Shown: positions 1 through 7,872 of the stretch, piece after piece | Position numbering within the stretch: position 1 is the stretch's first letter | Layout: every line of letters starts with the position of its first letter | Assembly (NCBI GenBank): GCA_035632955.1 | Contig: DASQFU010000095.1 | Coordinates: 1-15,391 of the forward strand | Direction: 5' to 3' | DNA: 15,391 nt | Source of the DNA: DASQFU01 sp035632955 | GTDB lineage: Bacteria; Eisenbacteria; RBG-16-71-46 | The notes under the pieces: generated by a model | What the model was told of the DNA's origin: nothing | The model's database searches: none | What the model saw: the letters and a program-made list of their open reading frames with translations, nothing else | Position numbers and translations under genes: made by a program

Positions 1-3
1 CAT
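1..3 (-). CDS. Start codon of a minus-strand gene cut by the window edge
   Basis: On the minus strand the last three bases of the window read ATG, preceded by a good Shine-Dalgarno site (AGGAG, then 6 nt, then ATG). The stop codon of the nuclease-like gene lies only 15 nt upstream, so the two genes would form an operon. Nothing of the protein can be seen, so its function is unknown. Confidence 0.45.
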
Positions 4-18
4 CGGGGTCTCCTGGGT

Positions 19-1992
19 CTAGCGAGCCAAGACCAAGCGAGCAATCTGGGGTCTGAGACCTCGACCGCTCATGCGAACGAAATAGAGTCCGGAGCGCAGC
101 GCGCCGCCCTCTTCACCGCGGGCGTTCCAGTTCAACGCGTACGTGCCCGGCTCGAACTCGCGATCCGCGAGCAAGGCGACACGGCGGCCCGCGAGGTCGT
201 AGATCTCGATTCGCGTGGCCGTCGGCTGGGCGATGTCGAAGCGCACCGTGGCGCGCTCGAGGACCGGGTTCGGGAACGGCGTGAACAGCCGCGACGCACT
301 CGGCAGCACACCATCGGCGACGTCGGTCTGGCCGCTCACCGGCCGGGCGCGCAACGTGATCACGAGGTTCGGCTGCGGTGCGGCGCCCGGCAGTAGCTCG
401 TCGGCGCTGGTCAGCGTCAAGGTCGCTTCGTAGGTCGAGTCTTGGGTCGCGCCCGCATCGTTGAACGCGATCGTATAGCTCCGAGCGACGCCGGCGACGA
501 GGCCGGGCGTGAATCCGCCGACGATCGAAAAGCGCCCATGGCCGCCAGTGATCCCGCCGCCGGTGACGGAGAGGCGCGCCTGCAACGCGTCGTAGCCCTG
601 GTTGTGCACGCGTGCGAGCTGGGTCGAGAAAGCTCCGGCCGTCTGCGCGCCGAAGTCGAGCAGGCTGGCGAGCACGACCGAGGACGAGTCGAGCGAGGCA
701 CGGGCATGGTCGAGCACGTCGGCCGTCAGTCCCACGACCACCGTCGGAGCATCGGGCGCGTCGGTGGTGATCGTGAGATTCCCCGCGCGCGGACCCGGTG
801 ATCCCGCCGCCGTCCCGATCGCGAAGGCGCTGCTGAGGCCCGGGCTGACGATCTGCGTTCCCGCTGGCGCCGTGAAGCCTGCGGGCGGCGAGAACGTCAG
901 AGTCAGCTCGTCGGCAGGAATCGTCGCGGGGTTCGAGAGCACGAGGTCCGTGCCGCCCCCGACGATCACCGTCCCGAGCGCGAGCGTGGGGGGGGCCGTG
1001 ATCTTCGCGGGAATCTGGACATCCACACGTATGGGGAGATGGTCGCTGGCCCACCAGAGCGCTCGAGCGTAAGTCGTGTCGGCAGGCGCAATCGGAGCGT
1101 CGGTGACGCTCTTATTCAAGTGCAGGCCATCATTGCCGATCGGAATGTAGGTCGAGACGAGGAGATCCAGGCCCTCGCCGTTGTTCATGTTGTAGGTCGG
1201 CAGGAACATGTCGAAGCGATCATCCACGCCTCCCCCCGAATACGATCCGCTCGGCCGGTAGGAGGTCGTGGATGGGCACTGAGTGTGAATCGCCGCAAAT
1301 GTTCCGCCGTCATGCCAGTTGCCGACGGCATTGAGCGGGTCGTAGACGCGGCCATCGTTGTCCGCCTGACTCTCCAGGAACTTCTGAAACGCGAGATCCG
1401 TGCTCCGGTACACGTTGAAATCGCCGGTCAGAATCGCGTGCGATCCGGGCGGCATGGTGTTCATGCTGTCGCGGATCCCGATGGCGTCGGTGAGTCGCCG
1501 GGCTTCGTCCGCTCCGGAGTCGCCGGCTTTCAGATGAAGGGAGTAGACGCGCAACTCGGCCGCAGCGTCGGTGTACCCGGCGGGCTTGAGCCGGTAGCAA
1601 TTGACCTGGCGGAGATTGTCGGGAGGAATCCAAGCCCAGCTGCCGAGGAACTGGACTCGTGCCGGCTTGTAGAAGAGTCCGTTGTTACTGTCCGGGCCAT
1701 TCGTGTAGGGCGCAGAGGCCCATTGCCCCGGCTCGAGGACGTTCAACACGTTGTTCCGGAAGGAATCCACGCCTGCCGGGCTGTTGAGCTCCTGAACGAC
1801 GACGACGTCCGCGCCCAGCGGACCCATGACCCCGCGAAAGTACGGATTCCGACCCGATACGTTGACGCTCGGATAGAACATGATGTTGTAGTTGACGATG
1901 CGCAGTGCGTGAGCGGGCGCCGCGGTCGCCGCCACGACCGCGGTCAGGACCGCGGCGCGCCGGAGCAGCGCCAAACATCGCTCGGGGGCCAT
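19..1992 (-). CDS. Secreted endonuclease/exonuclease/phosphatase-family protein with C-terminal FlgD/T9SS-like sorting domain
   Basis: A 657-residue exported protein. Residues 1-29 form a signal peptide (Arg pair, hydrophobic core, cut after APAHA). Residues about 30-325 are an EEP-fold (DNase I / sphingomyelinase-like) domain: NYN at 34-36, QE at 67-68, LHL at 152-154, GDFN at 190-193, DDRFDMF near 257-263 and SDHLP at 316-320, whose His318 would be the catalytic base. About 335-560 reads as two beta-rich Ig/ASH-like segments typical of extracellular proteins. Residues 563-657 are a FlgD-like / T9SS type A-like domain (FPNP 573-576, YDLAGR, WN 622-623, GLYFVR 635-640). The start at 1992 was chosen over an upstream in-frame ATG at 2070 because TTAGGAG lies 5 nt before it and the signal peptide begins there. 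The substrate (nucleic acid, phospholipid or other phosphodiester) cannot be read from sequence. It is probably exported and held at or released from the outer surface. Confidence 0.9.
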   Translation of the reverse strand: MAPERCLALLRRAAVLTAVVAATAAPAHALRIVNYNIMFYPSVNVSGRNPYFRGVMGPLGADVVVVQELNSPAGVDSFRNNVLNVLEPGQWASAPYTNGPDSNNGLFYKPARVQFLGSWAWIPPDNLRQVNCYRLKPAGYTDAAAELRVYSLHLKAGDSGADEARRLTDAIGIRDSMNTMPPGSHAILTGDFNVYRSTDLAFQKFLESQADNDGRVYDPLNAVGNWHDGGTFAAIHTQCPSTTSYRPSGSYSGGGVDDRFDMFLPTYNMNNGEGLDLLVSTYIPIGNDGLHLNKSVTDAPIAPADTTYARALWWASDHLPIRVDVQIPAKITAPPTLALGTVIVGGGTDLVLSNPATIPADELTLTFSPPAGFTAPAGTQIVSPGLSSAFAIGTAAGSPGPRAGNLTITTDAPDAPTVVVGLTADVLDHARASLDSSSVVLASLLDFGAQTAGAFSTQLARVHNQGYDALQARLSVTGGGITGGHGRFSIVGGFTPGLVAGVARSYTIAFNDAGATQDSTYEATLTLTSADELLPGAAPQPNLVITLRARPVSGQTDVADGVLPSASRLFTPFPNPVLERATVRFDIAQPTATRIEIYDLAGRRVALLADREFEPGTYALNWNARGEEGGALRSGLYFVRMSGRGLRPQIARLVLAR

Positions 1993-2252
1993 GCAAACTC
2001 CTAAGCCAAGGTAACCAGCGGGCCGGTGAGCTCGGGGCAGGCCTGCCAAGACCGCCGGGGGGGAACGCATTGGTGAGGGTTTTAGCCGCTCATGAGTCTA
2101 TAGGTCCCGCCCGAGGGGTGCCAGCCAAATGCCGAACGCACGCTCGGACGGGCAAAATGCAGGGCGCCCGATGTCCGTTTCACCCGCATTTCCAGCGGCT
2201 GCGATCGGGTTCCGTCTCAATGCGACGCGGGGCGTCGCCGATAACCCGAAGG
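1993..2252. other. Divergent intergenic region between nuclease-like gene and HD-GYP gene
   Basis: About 260 nt that should hold the promoters of both divergent genes. I see only weak boxes: TATAGG at 2099-2104 on the plus strand and TAAAAC on the minus strand near 2079-2084, neither with a convincing -35. I looked for a GEMM (c-di-GMP) riboswitch because of the downstream gene and did not find its conserved core. A short hairpin at 2222-2238 is listed separately. Confidence 0.5.
2222..2238 (+). promoter_or_regulatory. Short perfect hairpin just upstream of the HD-GYP start
   Basis: GCGACGC, loop GGG, GCGTCGC: a 7-bp perfect stem ending 14 nt before the preferred ATG at 2253. It would sit in the 5' leader next to the ribosome binding region and would cover the alternative start at 2220. 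It could tune translation, but it could also be chance in a GC-rich leader. Confidence 0.3.
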
Positions 2253-3689
2253 ATGAAAAATGTTCCCAAGGAACCCAGCTCCGGGCGGGATCGCGCCGGC
2301 GGCTCGCTCGAACCCGCCGCCTCGAATGGCCTCGAGGCGGTGCGCGTCTCCGAGGTGCTGTCCGCGCTCTCGTTCGCGTTGGACCTGACCGAAGGGCAGC
2401 CGTTCGGTCACGCATTGCGTACGTGCCTGATCGGGATGCGGCTCGGCAGCCTTCTCGACCTGCCGCTCCAGGAGCGACGCGACCTCTACTATGCGCTGCT
2501 GCTCAAGGACGTCGGCTGCTCGAGCAACGCCGCACGCCTGCATGAGCTGTTCGGCGGGGACGATCGCACCGCCAAGCACGATCTCAAGCGGGTGGATTGG
2601 GCCGACTCGTACAAGGCCATGCGCTACGCGATGGCACATGCGGCGCCGGGCGCGTCCTGGTTCGAGCGCGCGCGCCGGATGATGGCGCTCGCCAATCTCG
2701 GGCCCAGGGCTGCCGAGCAACTGACCGAGACGCGCTGCGAGCGTGGGGCGACGATCGTCACGCAACTGGGATTCAGCGCCGGGGTCTCCGGGGCGGTCGC
2801 GTCGCTCGACGAGCACTGGGACGGGCGCGGCCTGCCGCGCGGATTGCGCGGACCCGAGATCCCGATTCTCTCCCGGATCATGGGGCTCGCCCAGACGGTC
2901 GAGGTGTTCGCGGCCCTCGACGGTGTGCGCGTGAGCCTCGATCTGGCGCGCCGGCGGAGCGGAACCTGGTTCGATCCCGCGCTGGTCGCGGCATGCCAGA
3001 GCCTCGAGCGCGAGATCACGGAGTGGTGCGCGCTCGACGACTGGGGGCTTCAGGACGCCGTTCAGGTCATCGAGCCCGGCGATGCCGCGTTGCTCGCGGG
3101 TCCCGGAACGTTGGATCGCATCTCGCGAGGATTCGCCTCGGTCGTGGATGCGAAGTCGCCGTTCACCGCGCATCATTCGGATCGGGTGGCGGAGATGGCG
3201 ATGGCGGTCGCGGAGGTCATGGGCTACGGGCCCGACGATCTGGCGGAGCTCCGCCGCGCGGCGCTGCTCCACGATCTCGGCAAGCTGTCGGTCTCGAACG
3301 CCATCCTCGACAAACCCGCCCCGCTCTCGGGCCAGGAGTGGGAGATCATGCGACTCCACCCCTACTACACGCAGCGCATCCTGGACCGCATCAGCGGGTT
3401 CCAGACGCTGGCGTTCATCGCCTCGTCGCACCACGAACGGCTGGATGGGCGCGGATATTTTCGCGGCTTGCGCGGTGCACAGGTGCCGCCCGGCGCCAGG
3501 ATCCTCGCGGTCGCGGATGTCTACGAGGCGCTGACCTCGGACCGCCCATACCGGCCGGCGTTGCCCGAGGAGACGGCCCTGCGGATCATGGAGAAGGATC
3601 GCGGCATCGGCTTCGGCGGCGATTGCCTCGAGGCGCTCGTGCGCGTCATCGAGGATGGCCACGATCAGGCCGACTCGCAGGCCGCATGA
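2253..3689 (+). CDS. Tandem HD-domain phosphohydrolase with C-terminal HD-GYP-type domain
   Basis: A 478-residue cytoplasmic protein with no signal peptide or membrane segment. The C-terminal half (about 300-470) is a full HD-GYP-type domain: H308, HD 340-341 in LLHDLGK, H369, HHERLDGRGY at 393-402 and D422 in ADVYEAL. These are the metal ligands of cyclic-di-GMP phosphodiesterases. The GYP signature reads GYF here (Pro to Phe at 403). The N-terminal half (about 35-225) looks like a degenerate copy: H53, LKDVG at 84-88 where LHDVG is expected, and EHWDGRGLP at 187-195, so it is probably regulatory. No receiver, PAS or GAF domain is attached. The start at 2253 follows GAAGG very closely and is uncertain; ATG 2220 and longer forms stay open in frame. 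The gene converges on sdhB with a 1-nt gap. Hydrolysis of c-di-GMP (or a related cyclic dinucleotide) is inferred from the family. Confidence 0.85.
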   Translation: MKNVPKEPSSGRDRAGGSLEPAASNGLEAVRVSEVLSALSFALDLTEGQPFGHALRTCLIGMRLGSLLDLPLQERRDLYYALLLKDVGCSSNAARLHELFGGDDRTAKHDLKRVDWADSYKAMRYAMAHAAPGASWFERARRMMALANLGPRAAEQLTETRCERGATIVTQLGFSAGVSGAVASLDEHWDGRGLPRGLRGPEIPILSRIMGLAQTVEVFAALDGVRVSLDLARRRSGTWFDPALVAACQSLEREITEWCALDDWGLQDAVQVIEPGDAALLAGPGTLDRISRGFASVVDAKSPFTAHHSDRVAEMAMAVAEVMGYGPDDLAELRRAALLHDLGKLSVSNAILDKPAPLSGQEWEIMRLHPYYTQRILDRISGFQTLAFIASSHHERLDGRGYFRGLRGAQVPPGARILAVADVYEALTSDRPYRPALPEETALRIMEKDRGIGFGGDCLEALVRVIEDGHDQADSQAA

Positions 3690-3690
3690 G

Positions 3691-4443
3691 CTACGATTTG
3701 CCGGTGGCTTTGTCCCAGAGGATGCGCAACGGATCGTAGAAGCGGTCCACCACTCGCTCCTTGAGAGGGATGATGGCATTGTCCGTGATCGCGATGTTCT
3801 CCGGACACACTTCCGTGCAGCACTTCGTGATGTTGCACAACCCGATCCCCGCGTGATCCTTGAGGTAGCGCGTGCGATCCTCGCCATCCATCGGATGCAT
3901 CTCGAGCCCCGCCACGCGCACGAAGAAACGCGGCCCGGCGAACTGGTGCTTGAGCTCGTGCGTGCGCAGGACGTGGCACACGTCCTGACACAAGAAGCAC
4001 TCGATGCATTTGCGGAACTCCTGCACGCGGTCCACGTCGGACTGCTGCCAGCGCCAGCTGGCGCCGGGGCGCGGCGAAAACGGCGGAATCCGCTTGTTGA
4101 TCTCGTAGTTCCACGACACGTCCGTCACCAGATCTTTGATGATCGGGAACGTCTTCATCGGGCGGACGGTGATCGGCTTACCCGCCGGGAAGTGATCCAT
4201 GCGCGACTTGCACATGAGTGCGGGCTTGCCGTTGACCTCGGCGCTGCACGAGCCGCACTTCGCCGCTTTGCAGTTCCAGCGAACCGCCAGGTCGGGCGCG
4301 TGGTGCGCTTGGATCCAATGAATCGCATCCAGGATCACCATGCCGGGCTCGACCGGCACGCGATACTCGACCTCCTGGCCGCCCGAGGCATCGCCACGGT
4401 AAACGTGGAGCAGCGCTTCGCCGCCGCCGTGTTCGACGCTCAT
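3691..4443 (-). CDS. sdhB: Succinate dehydrogenase iron-sulfur subunit (Sdh1-like)
   Basis: This 250-residue subunit passes electrons from the flavoprotein to the membrane anchor in complex II. All cluster ligands are visible: C58, C63, C66 and C78 for [2Fe-2S]; C146, C149, C152 and C213 for [4Fe-4S]; C156, C203 and C209 for [3Fe-4S], with spacing matching E. coli SdhB. The phrase RWNCKAAKCGSCSAEVNGKP resembles the mycobacterial Sdh1 (Rv0247c-type) subunit as I remember it. The start is the ATG at 4443, whose ATGA overlaps the sdhA stop by 4 nt, implying translational coupling. It is the last gene of the operon; its stop lies 1 nt from the stop of the convergent HD-GYP gene, and I see no hairpin terminator there. 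Confidence 0.95.
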   Translation of the reverse strand: MSVEHGGGEALLHVYRGDASGGQEVEYRVPVEPGMVILDAIHWIQAHHAPDLAVRWNCKAAKCGSCSAEVNGKPALMCKSRMDHFPAGKPITVRPMKTFPIIKDLVTDVSWNYEINKRIPPFSPRPGASWRWQQSDVDRVQEFRKCIECFLCQDVCHVLRTHELKHQFAGPRFFVRVAGLEMHPMDGEDRTRYLKDHAGIGLCNITKCCTEVCPENIAITDNAIIPLKERVVDRFYDPLRILWDKATGKS

Positions 4444-6260
4444 CCGACCTTCTCCTTCACGGGCTCGAACAGCGCCTTCAGCTCCGCCGGCATCTCGGGA
4501 GTCGGCGCCGTCGACACGCGCATGTCTTCGCCAACCTTGGCCACGCACAGGTTGACCTTCCCGAGCCCCGTGTCCTGGTTCGGGTAATCGAGGCGCGAGT
4601 GCGCGCCGCGGCTCTCCTTACGCAGCAGAGCGCTGCGCGTGATGGCTTCCGAGACGATGATCAGATTTCGCAGATCGCGCACCAAGTGCCAGCCCGGATG
4701 GTAGAGACGCGAGCCTTCGACCCGCGCCCCTGCGGCGCGCTGCTTGATTTTTTCCAGCTCCGAGAGTCCCCGCTCGAGATCCTCCTGCACGCGGAAGATG
4801 CCGACGTGCCGGTCCATGCACTCCTGCAGCGCCCGATGCACGTCGTACGGCGTCTCGCCCTGGGAACGCTCGAAGGGCGCCAGTAGGTCGTGCGCCTCCG
4901 CTTGCACCTCGCCGTCGTCGACTCGCGGCGCGGCGGGAAGCTGCTTCGCGTAGTCGGCCGCGGCGGCTCCGGCGCGGCGCCCGAACACGACCAGGTCGGA
5001 GAGCGAGTTGCCGCCGAGGCGATTGGCGCCATGCAATCCCGCCGCAGCCTCGCCGGCCGCGAACAGACCGGGCACGGTGGCCGCGGCCGTGTCGGGATCG
5101 ACGCGGATGCCGCCCATGATGTAGTGGGTCGTCGGACCGACCTCCATCGGCTGGCGCGTGATGTCGACGTCGGCGAGCTCGAGGAACTGGTGGTACATCG
5201 ACGGCAGCTTGCGCTTCACCCGATCGGCCGGCAGATAGCTGATGTCCAGGAACGCGCCGCCGTGCGGCGTGCCGCGTCCCTCACGCACCTCGGTGTAGAT
5301 GGCGCGCGCCACGTTGTCGCGCGTCGAGAGCTCCGGCGGGCGCCGGGCATCCGTCTGCGTGCCCTCGACCGAAGCGTCGAGCCAGCGCCGCGCTTCCTCT
5401 TCGGTCTCCGCGTATTCGTGACGCCGCGCCTCCGGCAGGTACTTCCACATGAAGCGCTCGCCGTTCGCGTTGCGCAGGATGCCGCCCTCGCCGCGCACAC
5501 CCTCGGTGACGAGGATGCCCATGACGCCCGGCGGCCATACCATGCCGGTCGGATGGAACTGCACGAACTCCATGTCCATGAGCTCGGCGCCCGCGAGGTA
5601 GGCGAGCGCCTGGCCGTCGGCCGTGTACTCCCAGGAGTTTGACGTGATGCGGTAGGCCTTACCGACACCGCCGGTCGCGATCACGACCGCCTTGGCCTTG
5701 AAGACGACGAACCGGCCGCTCTCGCGCCAGTAGCCGATCGCCCCGGCGATGCGGTCGCCGTCCTTGAGCAGCCGCGTGATCGTGCACTCCATACAGACCT
5801 CGATGCCCTGATGGACGCCGCGGTCCTGGAGCGTGCGGATCATCTCGAGCCCGGTGCGGTCACCGACGTGCGCGAGGCGCTTCCAGGTGTGGCCGCCGAA
5901 CGCGCGCTGTAGGATGCGTCCGTCCGTCGTCCGGTCGAACAGGGCGCCCCACTGCTCCAGCTCGCGCACGCGGTCGGGCGACTCCTGCGCGTGGATCTGG
6001 GCCATACGCCAGTGATTGAGGAACGAGCCGCCCTTCATCGTGTCGCAAAAGTGCGTCTCCCAGCCGTCCTGCGGATCGACATGCGCGAGTGCTGCGGCAA
6101 TGCCGCCTTCCGCCATGACGGTGTGCGCCTTGCCGAGCAGCGATTTGCACACGAGTCCGACCGAGACGCCTTGCGTCGATGCTTCGATCGCGGCGCGCAG
6201 GCCCGCACCACCGGCGCCGATCACCAGGACGTCGAGCTCGTGAGTTTCGAACTTTTCCAT
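4440..6260 (-). CDS. sdhA: Succinate dehydrogenase / fumarate reductase flavoprotein subunit
   Basis: A 606-residue FAD subunit that oxidises succinate to fumarate. The N-terminal dinucleotide fold is VLVIGAGGAGLRAA (11-24). KAHTVMAEGGIAAA follows, and H46 is the expected covalent FAD attachment site. Further family marks are FHPTGM, VTEGVRGEGGILRN with GERFM, the HGGAFLDIS segment, and GPTTHYIMGGIRVD followed by GLFAAGEAAAGLHGANRLGGNSL. The C-terminal helical domain contains the R-G-A-H-S-R-x-D-Y segment. Length is normal. The ATG at 6260 follows AAGG with a 4-nt spacer and lies 26 nt after the beta-barrel gene; the stop overlaps sdhB in ATGA. Whether it normally runs as dehydrogenase or reductase cannot be decided from sequence; the Sdh1-like relatives function in aerobic succinate oxidation. 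Confidence 0.96.
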   Translation of the reverse strand: MEKFETHELDVLVIGAGGAGLRAAIEASTQGVSVGLVCKSLLGKAHTVMAEGGIAAALAHVDPQDGWETHFCDTMKGGSFLNHWRMAQIHAQESPDRVRELEQWGALFDRTTDGRILQRAFGGHTWKRLAHVGDRTGLEMIRTLQDRGVHQGIEVCMECTITRLLKDGDRIAGAIGYWRESGRFVVFKAKAVVIATGGVGKAYRITSNSWEYTADGQALAYLAGAELMDMEFVQFHPTGMVWPPGVMGILVTEGVRGEGGILRNANGERFMWKYLPEARRHEYAETEEEARRWLDASVEGTQTDARRPPELSTRDNVARAIYTEVREGRGTPHGGAFLDISYLPADRVKRKLPSMYHQFLELADVDITRQPMEVGPTTHYIMGGIRVDPDTAAATVPGLFAAGEAAAGLHGANRLGGNSLSDLVVFGRRAGAAAADYAKQLPAAPRVDDGEVQAEAHDLLAPFERSQGETPYDVHRALQECMDRHVGIFRVQEDLERGLSELEKIKQRAAGARVEGSRLYHPGWHLVRDLRNLIIVSEAITRSALLRKESRGAHSRLDYPNQDTGLGKVNLCVAKVGEDMRVSTAPTPEMPAELKALFEPVKEKVG

Positions 6261-6286
6261 TAGGCCTTCGTGGTCTGCCCGACTCG

Positions 6287-6871
6287 TTATTCGCCGCCGA
6301 GCTCGAAGAACAGCACGGCGCGGAGCGTGAACAGGTTCGCGGCACCGCCTTCGGTCGAGATGTAGTGATAGAGCGCGTCGGTGCCGAGCATCATGTTCTC
6401 CCCCGTCTCAAAGGCGACGCCGCCACCGAGATTGACGCCGACCGCGGTCTCGGAGTCGTCAACTTCGAACGTCTCGCCCTCGATGGTGGTCCTTAACAGG
6501 TAGGCGCCGACGCCGAATCGCAGGAACGGCGCTACGGTCCCGCTGGAGGGAATCCACAATCGTGCGGTGGCAGTTATCGGAATCGCGCTCAACGAGGCGT
6601 CGACGACTTCTCCCGTGAGAGACGACAGGGCCGACTCCAATTCGTCGGAGCCGCTGAAGGGGGCATAGCCGATCTCGCCCCCGACCGACGACGTCTCGGT
6701 GATGCGGACATCCACGGATCCGCCGAACGTGAAACCGAGATTGGCGTCGTCGCCGAAATCACCGGTTGGAACTGCGACGCCGCCGTTCACGCCGAGCCAA
6801 GTCGTCGTCGCCACCGCGGGAGAGGCAGTGGCGACGAGACACGCGACCAACATCCATCCCCGGGTCCTCAT
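6287..6871 (-). CDS. Outer-membrane beta-barrel protein inside the sdh operon
   Basis: A 194-residue protein with a signal peptide (residues 1 to about 22, MRTRGWMLVACLVATASPAVA). The rest is alternating amphipathic beta strands with a Gly-rich start (WLGVNGGVAVPTGDFGDDANLGFTFGG when read in pieces), and PFLRFGVGAYLLR, VGVNLGGGVAFETGENMMLG and a closing strand FTLRAVLFFELGG. This is the pattern of small OmpA/OmpW-like eight-stranded barrels. The start at 6871 is set by the signal peptide and by GGGGAGG directly upstream; the frame stays open far beyond it through sdhC, but that part is a shadow. It sits 98 nt after sdhC and 26 nt before sdhA. The role is unknown: porin-like or structural barrel is all the sequence supports. 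A link to complex II is not expected from the known enzyme. Confidence 0.85.
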   Translation of the reverse strand: MRTRGWMLVACLVATASPAVATTTWLGVNGGVAVPTGDFGDDANLGFTFGGSVDVRITETSSVGGEIGYAPFSGSDELESALSSLTGEVVDASLSAIPITATARLWIPSSGTVAPFLRFGVGAYLLRTTIEGETFEVDDSETAVGVNLGGGVAFETGENMMLGTDALYHYISTEGGAANLFTLRAVLFFELGGE

Positions 6872-6945
6872 GACCTCCCCTGTTCGATCGACTGAACGAC
6901 TCGGGAGAACACGAAACGACGGTAAAGCTGGATCAACTTCTCCAT
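6868..6945 (-). CDS. Possible 25-residue small ORF coupled to the beta-barrel gene
   Basis: In the 98-nt gap after sdhC, an ATG at 6945 is preceded by GAGG with a 7-nt spacer. It opens a 25-codon frame whose TGA overlaps the ATG of the beta-barrel gene (TCATGA). The peptide begins MEKLIQLYRRFVF and is basic and partly hydrophobic. It may be a small protein or a leader whose translation delivers ribosomes to the next gene. It resembles nothing I recognise, and a chance ORF of this length is possible. Confidence 0.35.
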   Translation of the reverse strand: MEKLIQLYRRFVFSRVVQSIEQGRS

Positions 6946-6969
6946 CGTGGAGCCTCGGGGTTCGCGCGC

Positions 6970-7872
6970 TCAGAATCCGTATGAATTGAAGTGGAGCAGC
7001 GTCTCGAAAGTCCAGACCGGGTCGGAGATGACGCCCATCGAGCACATGCGAACGTAGAAATCGGCGAAGCAGACGAAGAACAAGCTCCACCACGCGTAGG
7101 CCATGTGGTGCCCGTTCAACGCGCTCGCCCAGCTCCACGCCTTCTGCCGGGGCCCGCCGGCGGCGACGCACGAGAAACAGTCGAGCTTGCCGCCGATGAG
7201 GTGGCGCAGCGAATGGCAGGAGAAGGTGTAGAGCGTCAGCGTCGCGGTCGAGGCCAGGATCGCGAACGATCCGCCGCCGATCGCGAACCGCCCGTGGACG
7301 GTGAAAGCCTTGATCACGTCCCACCACAGGATCACGAGGAACACGAGCGCCGCATACAGGAAGTAGCGATGCAGGTTCTGCAGGATGAACGGGAAGCGCA
7401 CCTCGCCGCAGTAACCCGTGGTCTTGAGCTCGCCGACGGCGCACGCGACCGGATCCGCGAAGAACGCTCGGTAGTAGGCCTTGCGGTAGTAGTAGCAGGT
7501 GGTCCGGAACCCGAGCGGGAAGATCAGGATCAGGAGTGCGGGCGAGAGCCACTCCGGCAACCAGGAAGGCGCGAGGTAAGGAGAGTAGAGCGGCGAGAGG
7601 TAGTGCCGGCCGCCTTCGACGTACTGGTAATGAGCGGAACCGAGAATCGCCGCATAGTTCGCGTAGCCGATCAGGATCGCCAGGCCGAGAGCCTGCGCCG
7701 CGGGTGCCAGCCACCACGCGTCCTGTCGGCCGGTCTCTCCGAATCGTTCGCGAACTCCGGCGCCGCGATCCGCGCCCGGGGTGGTGCCGGTCGCCGGCAA
7801 CCCGCCCGACGCCGGAGGTGCGGCGAAGGTTCCCGAACCGCTGGAGAGATGAGATGGGCGATCGAGTTTCAC
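6970..7872 (-). CDS. sdhC: Succinate dehydrogenase membrane anchor / cytochrome b-like subunit (Sdh1-type)
   Basis: A 300-residue integral membrane subunit that should pass electrons to quinone. After a low-complexity Gly/Pro/Ala N-terminus (about 1-50) there are about five membrane segments (roughly 58-80, 108-124, 166-188, 203-220, 256-276). The segment FRTTCYYYRKAYYRAFFADP (122-141), the ILQNLHRYF helix with H168, and FSCHSLRHLIGG (217-228) followed by CFSC (232-235) and NGHHMAYAWW match the single-anchor subunit of mycobacterial Sdh1 (Rv0249c-type) better than classical paired SdhC/SdhD. A published Sdh1 structure reports, as I recall, a membrane-embedded Rieske-type cluster; C219, H220, H224, H255 and H256 are possible cofactor ligands here, but I cannot assign them. 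The start is GTG at 7872, preceded by GGGAG with a 6-nt spacer. First gene of the sdh operon. Confidence 0.88.
   Translation of the reverse strand: MKLDRPSHLSSGSGTFAAPPASGGLPATGTTPGADRGAGVRERFGETGRQDAWWLAPAAQALGLAILIGYANYAAILGSAHYQYVEGGRHYLSPLYSPYLAPSWLPEWLSPALLILIFPLGFRTTCYYYRKAYYRAFFADPVACAVGELKTTGYCGEVRFPFILQNLHRYFLYAALVFLVILWWDVIKAFTVHGRFAIGGGSFAILASTATLTLYTFSCHSLRHLIGGKLDCFSCVAAGGPRQKAWSWASALNGHHMAYAWWSLFFVCFADFYVRMCSMGVISDPVWTFETLLHFNSYGF

Noticed and set aside
113..1054. Long minus-strand frame inside the nuclease-like gene
   Set aside because: It is the nuclease-like gene read in another frame; composition is Arg/Gly/Ala-rich, as expected of GC-rich shadows.
2073..2252. GEMM c-di-GMP riboswitch upstream of the HD-GYP gene
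   Set aside because: I looked for the conserved GEMM core and paired helices and did not find them.
2217..3887. 556-codon minus-strand frame opposite the HD-GYP gene
   Set aside because: It mirrors a gene with clear catalytic motifs, is Arg-rich with no recognisable domain, and has no start site support.
4890..5642. 250-codon plus-strand frame opposite sdhA
   Set aside because: sdhA is unambiguous on the other strand; the frame has no motif.
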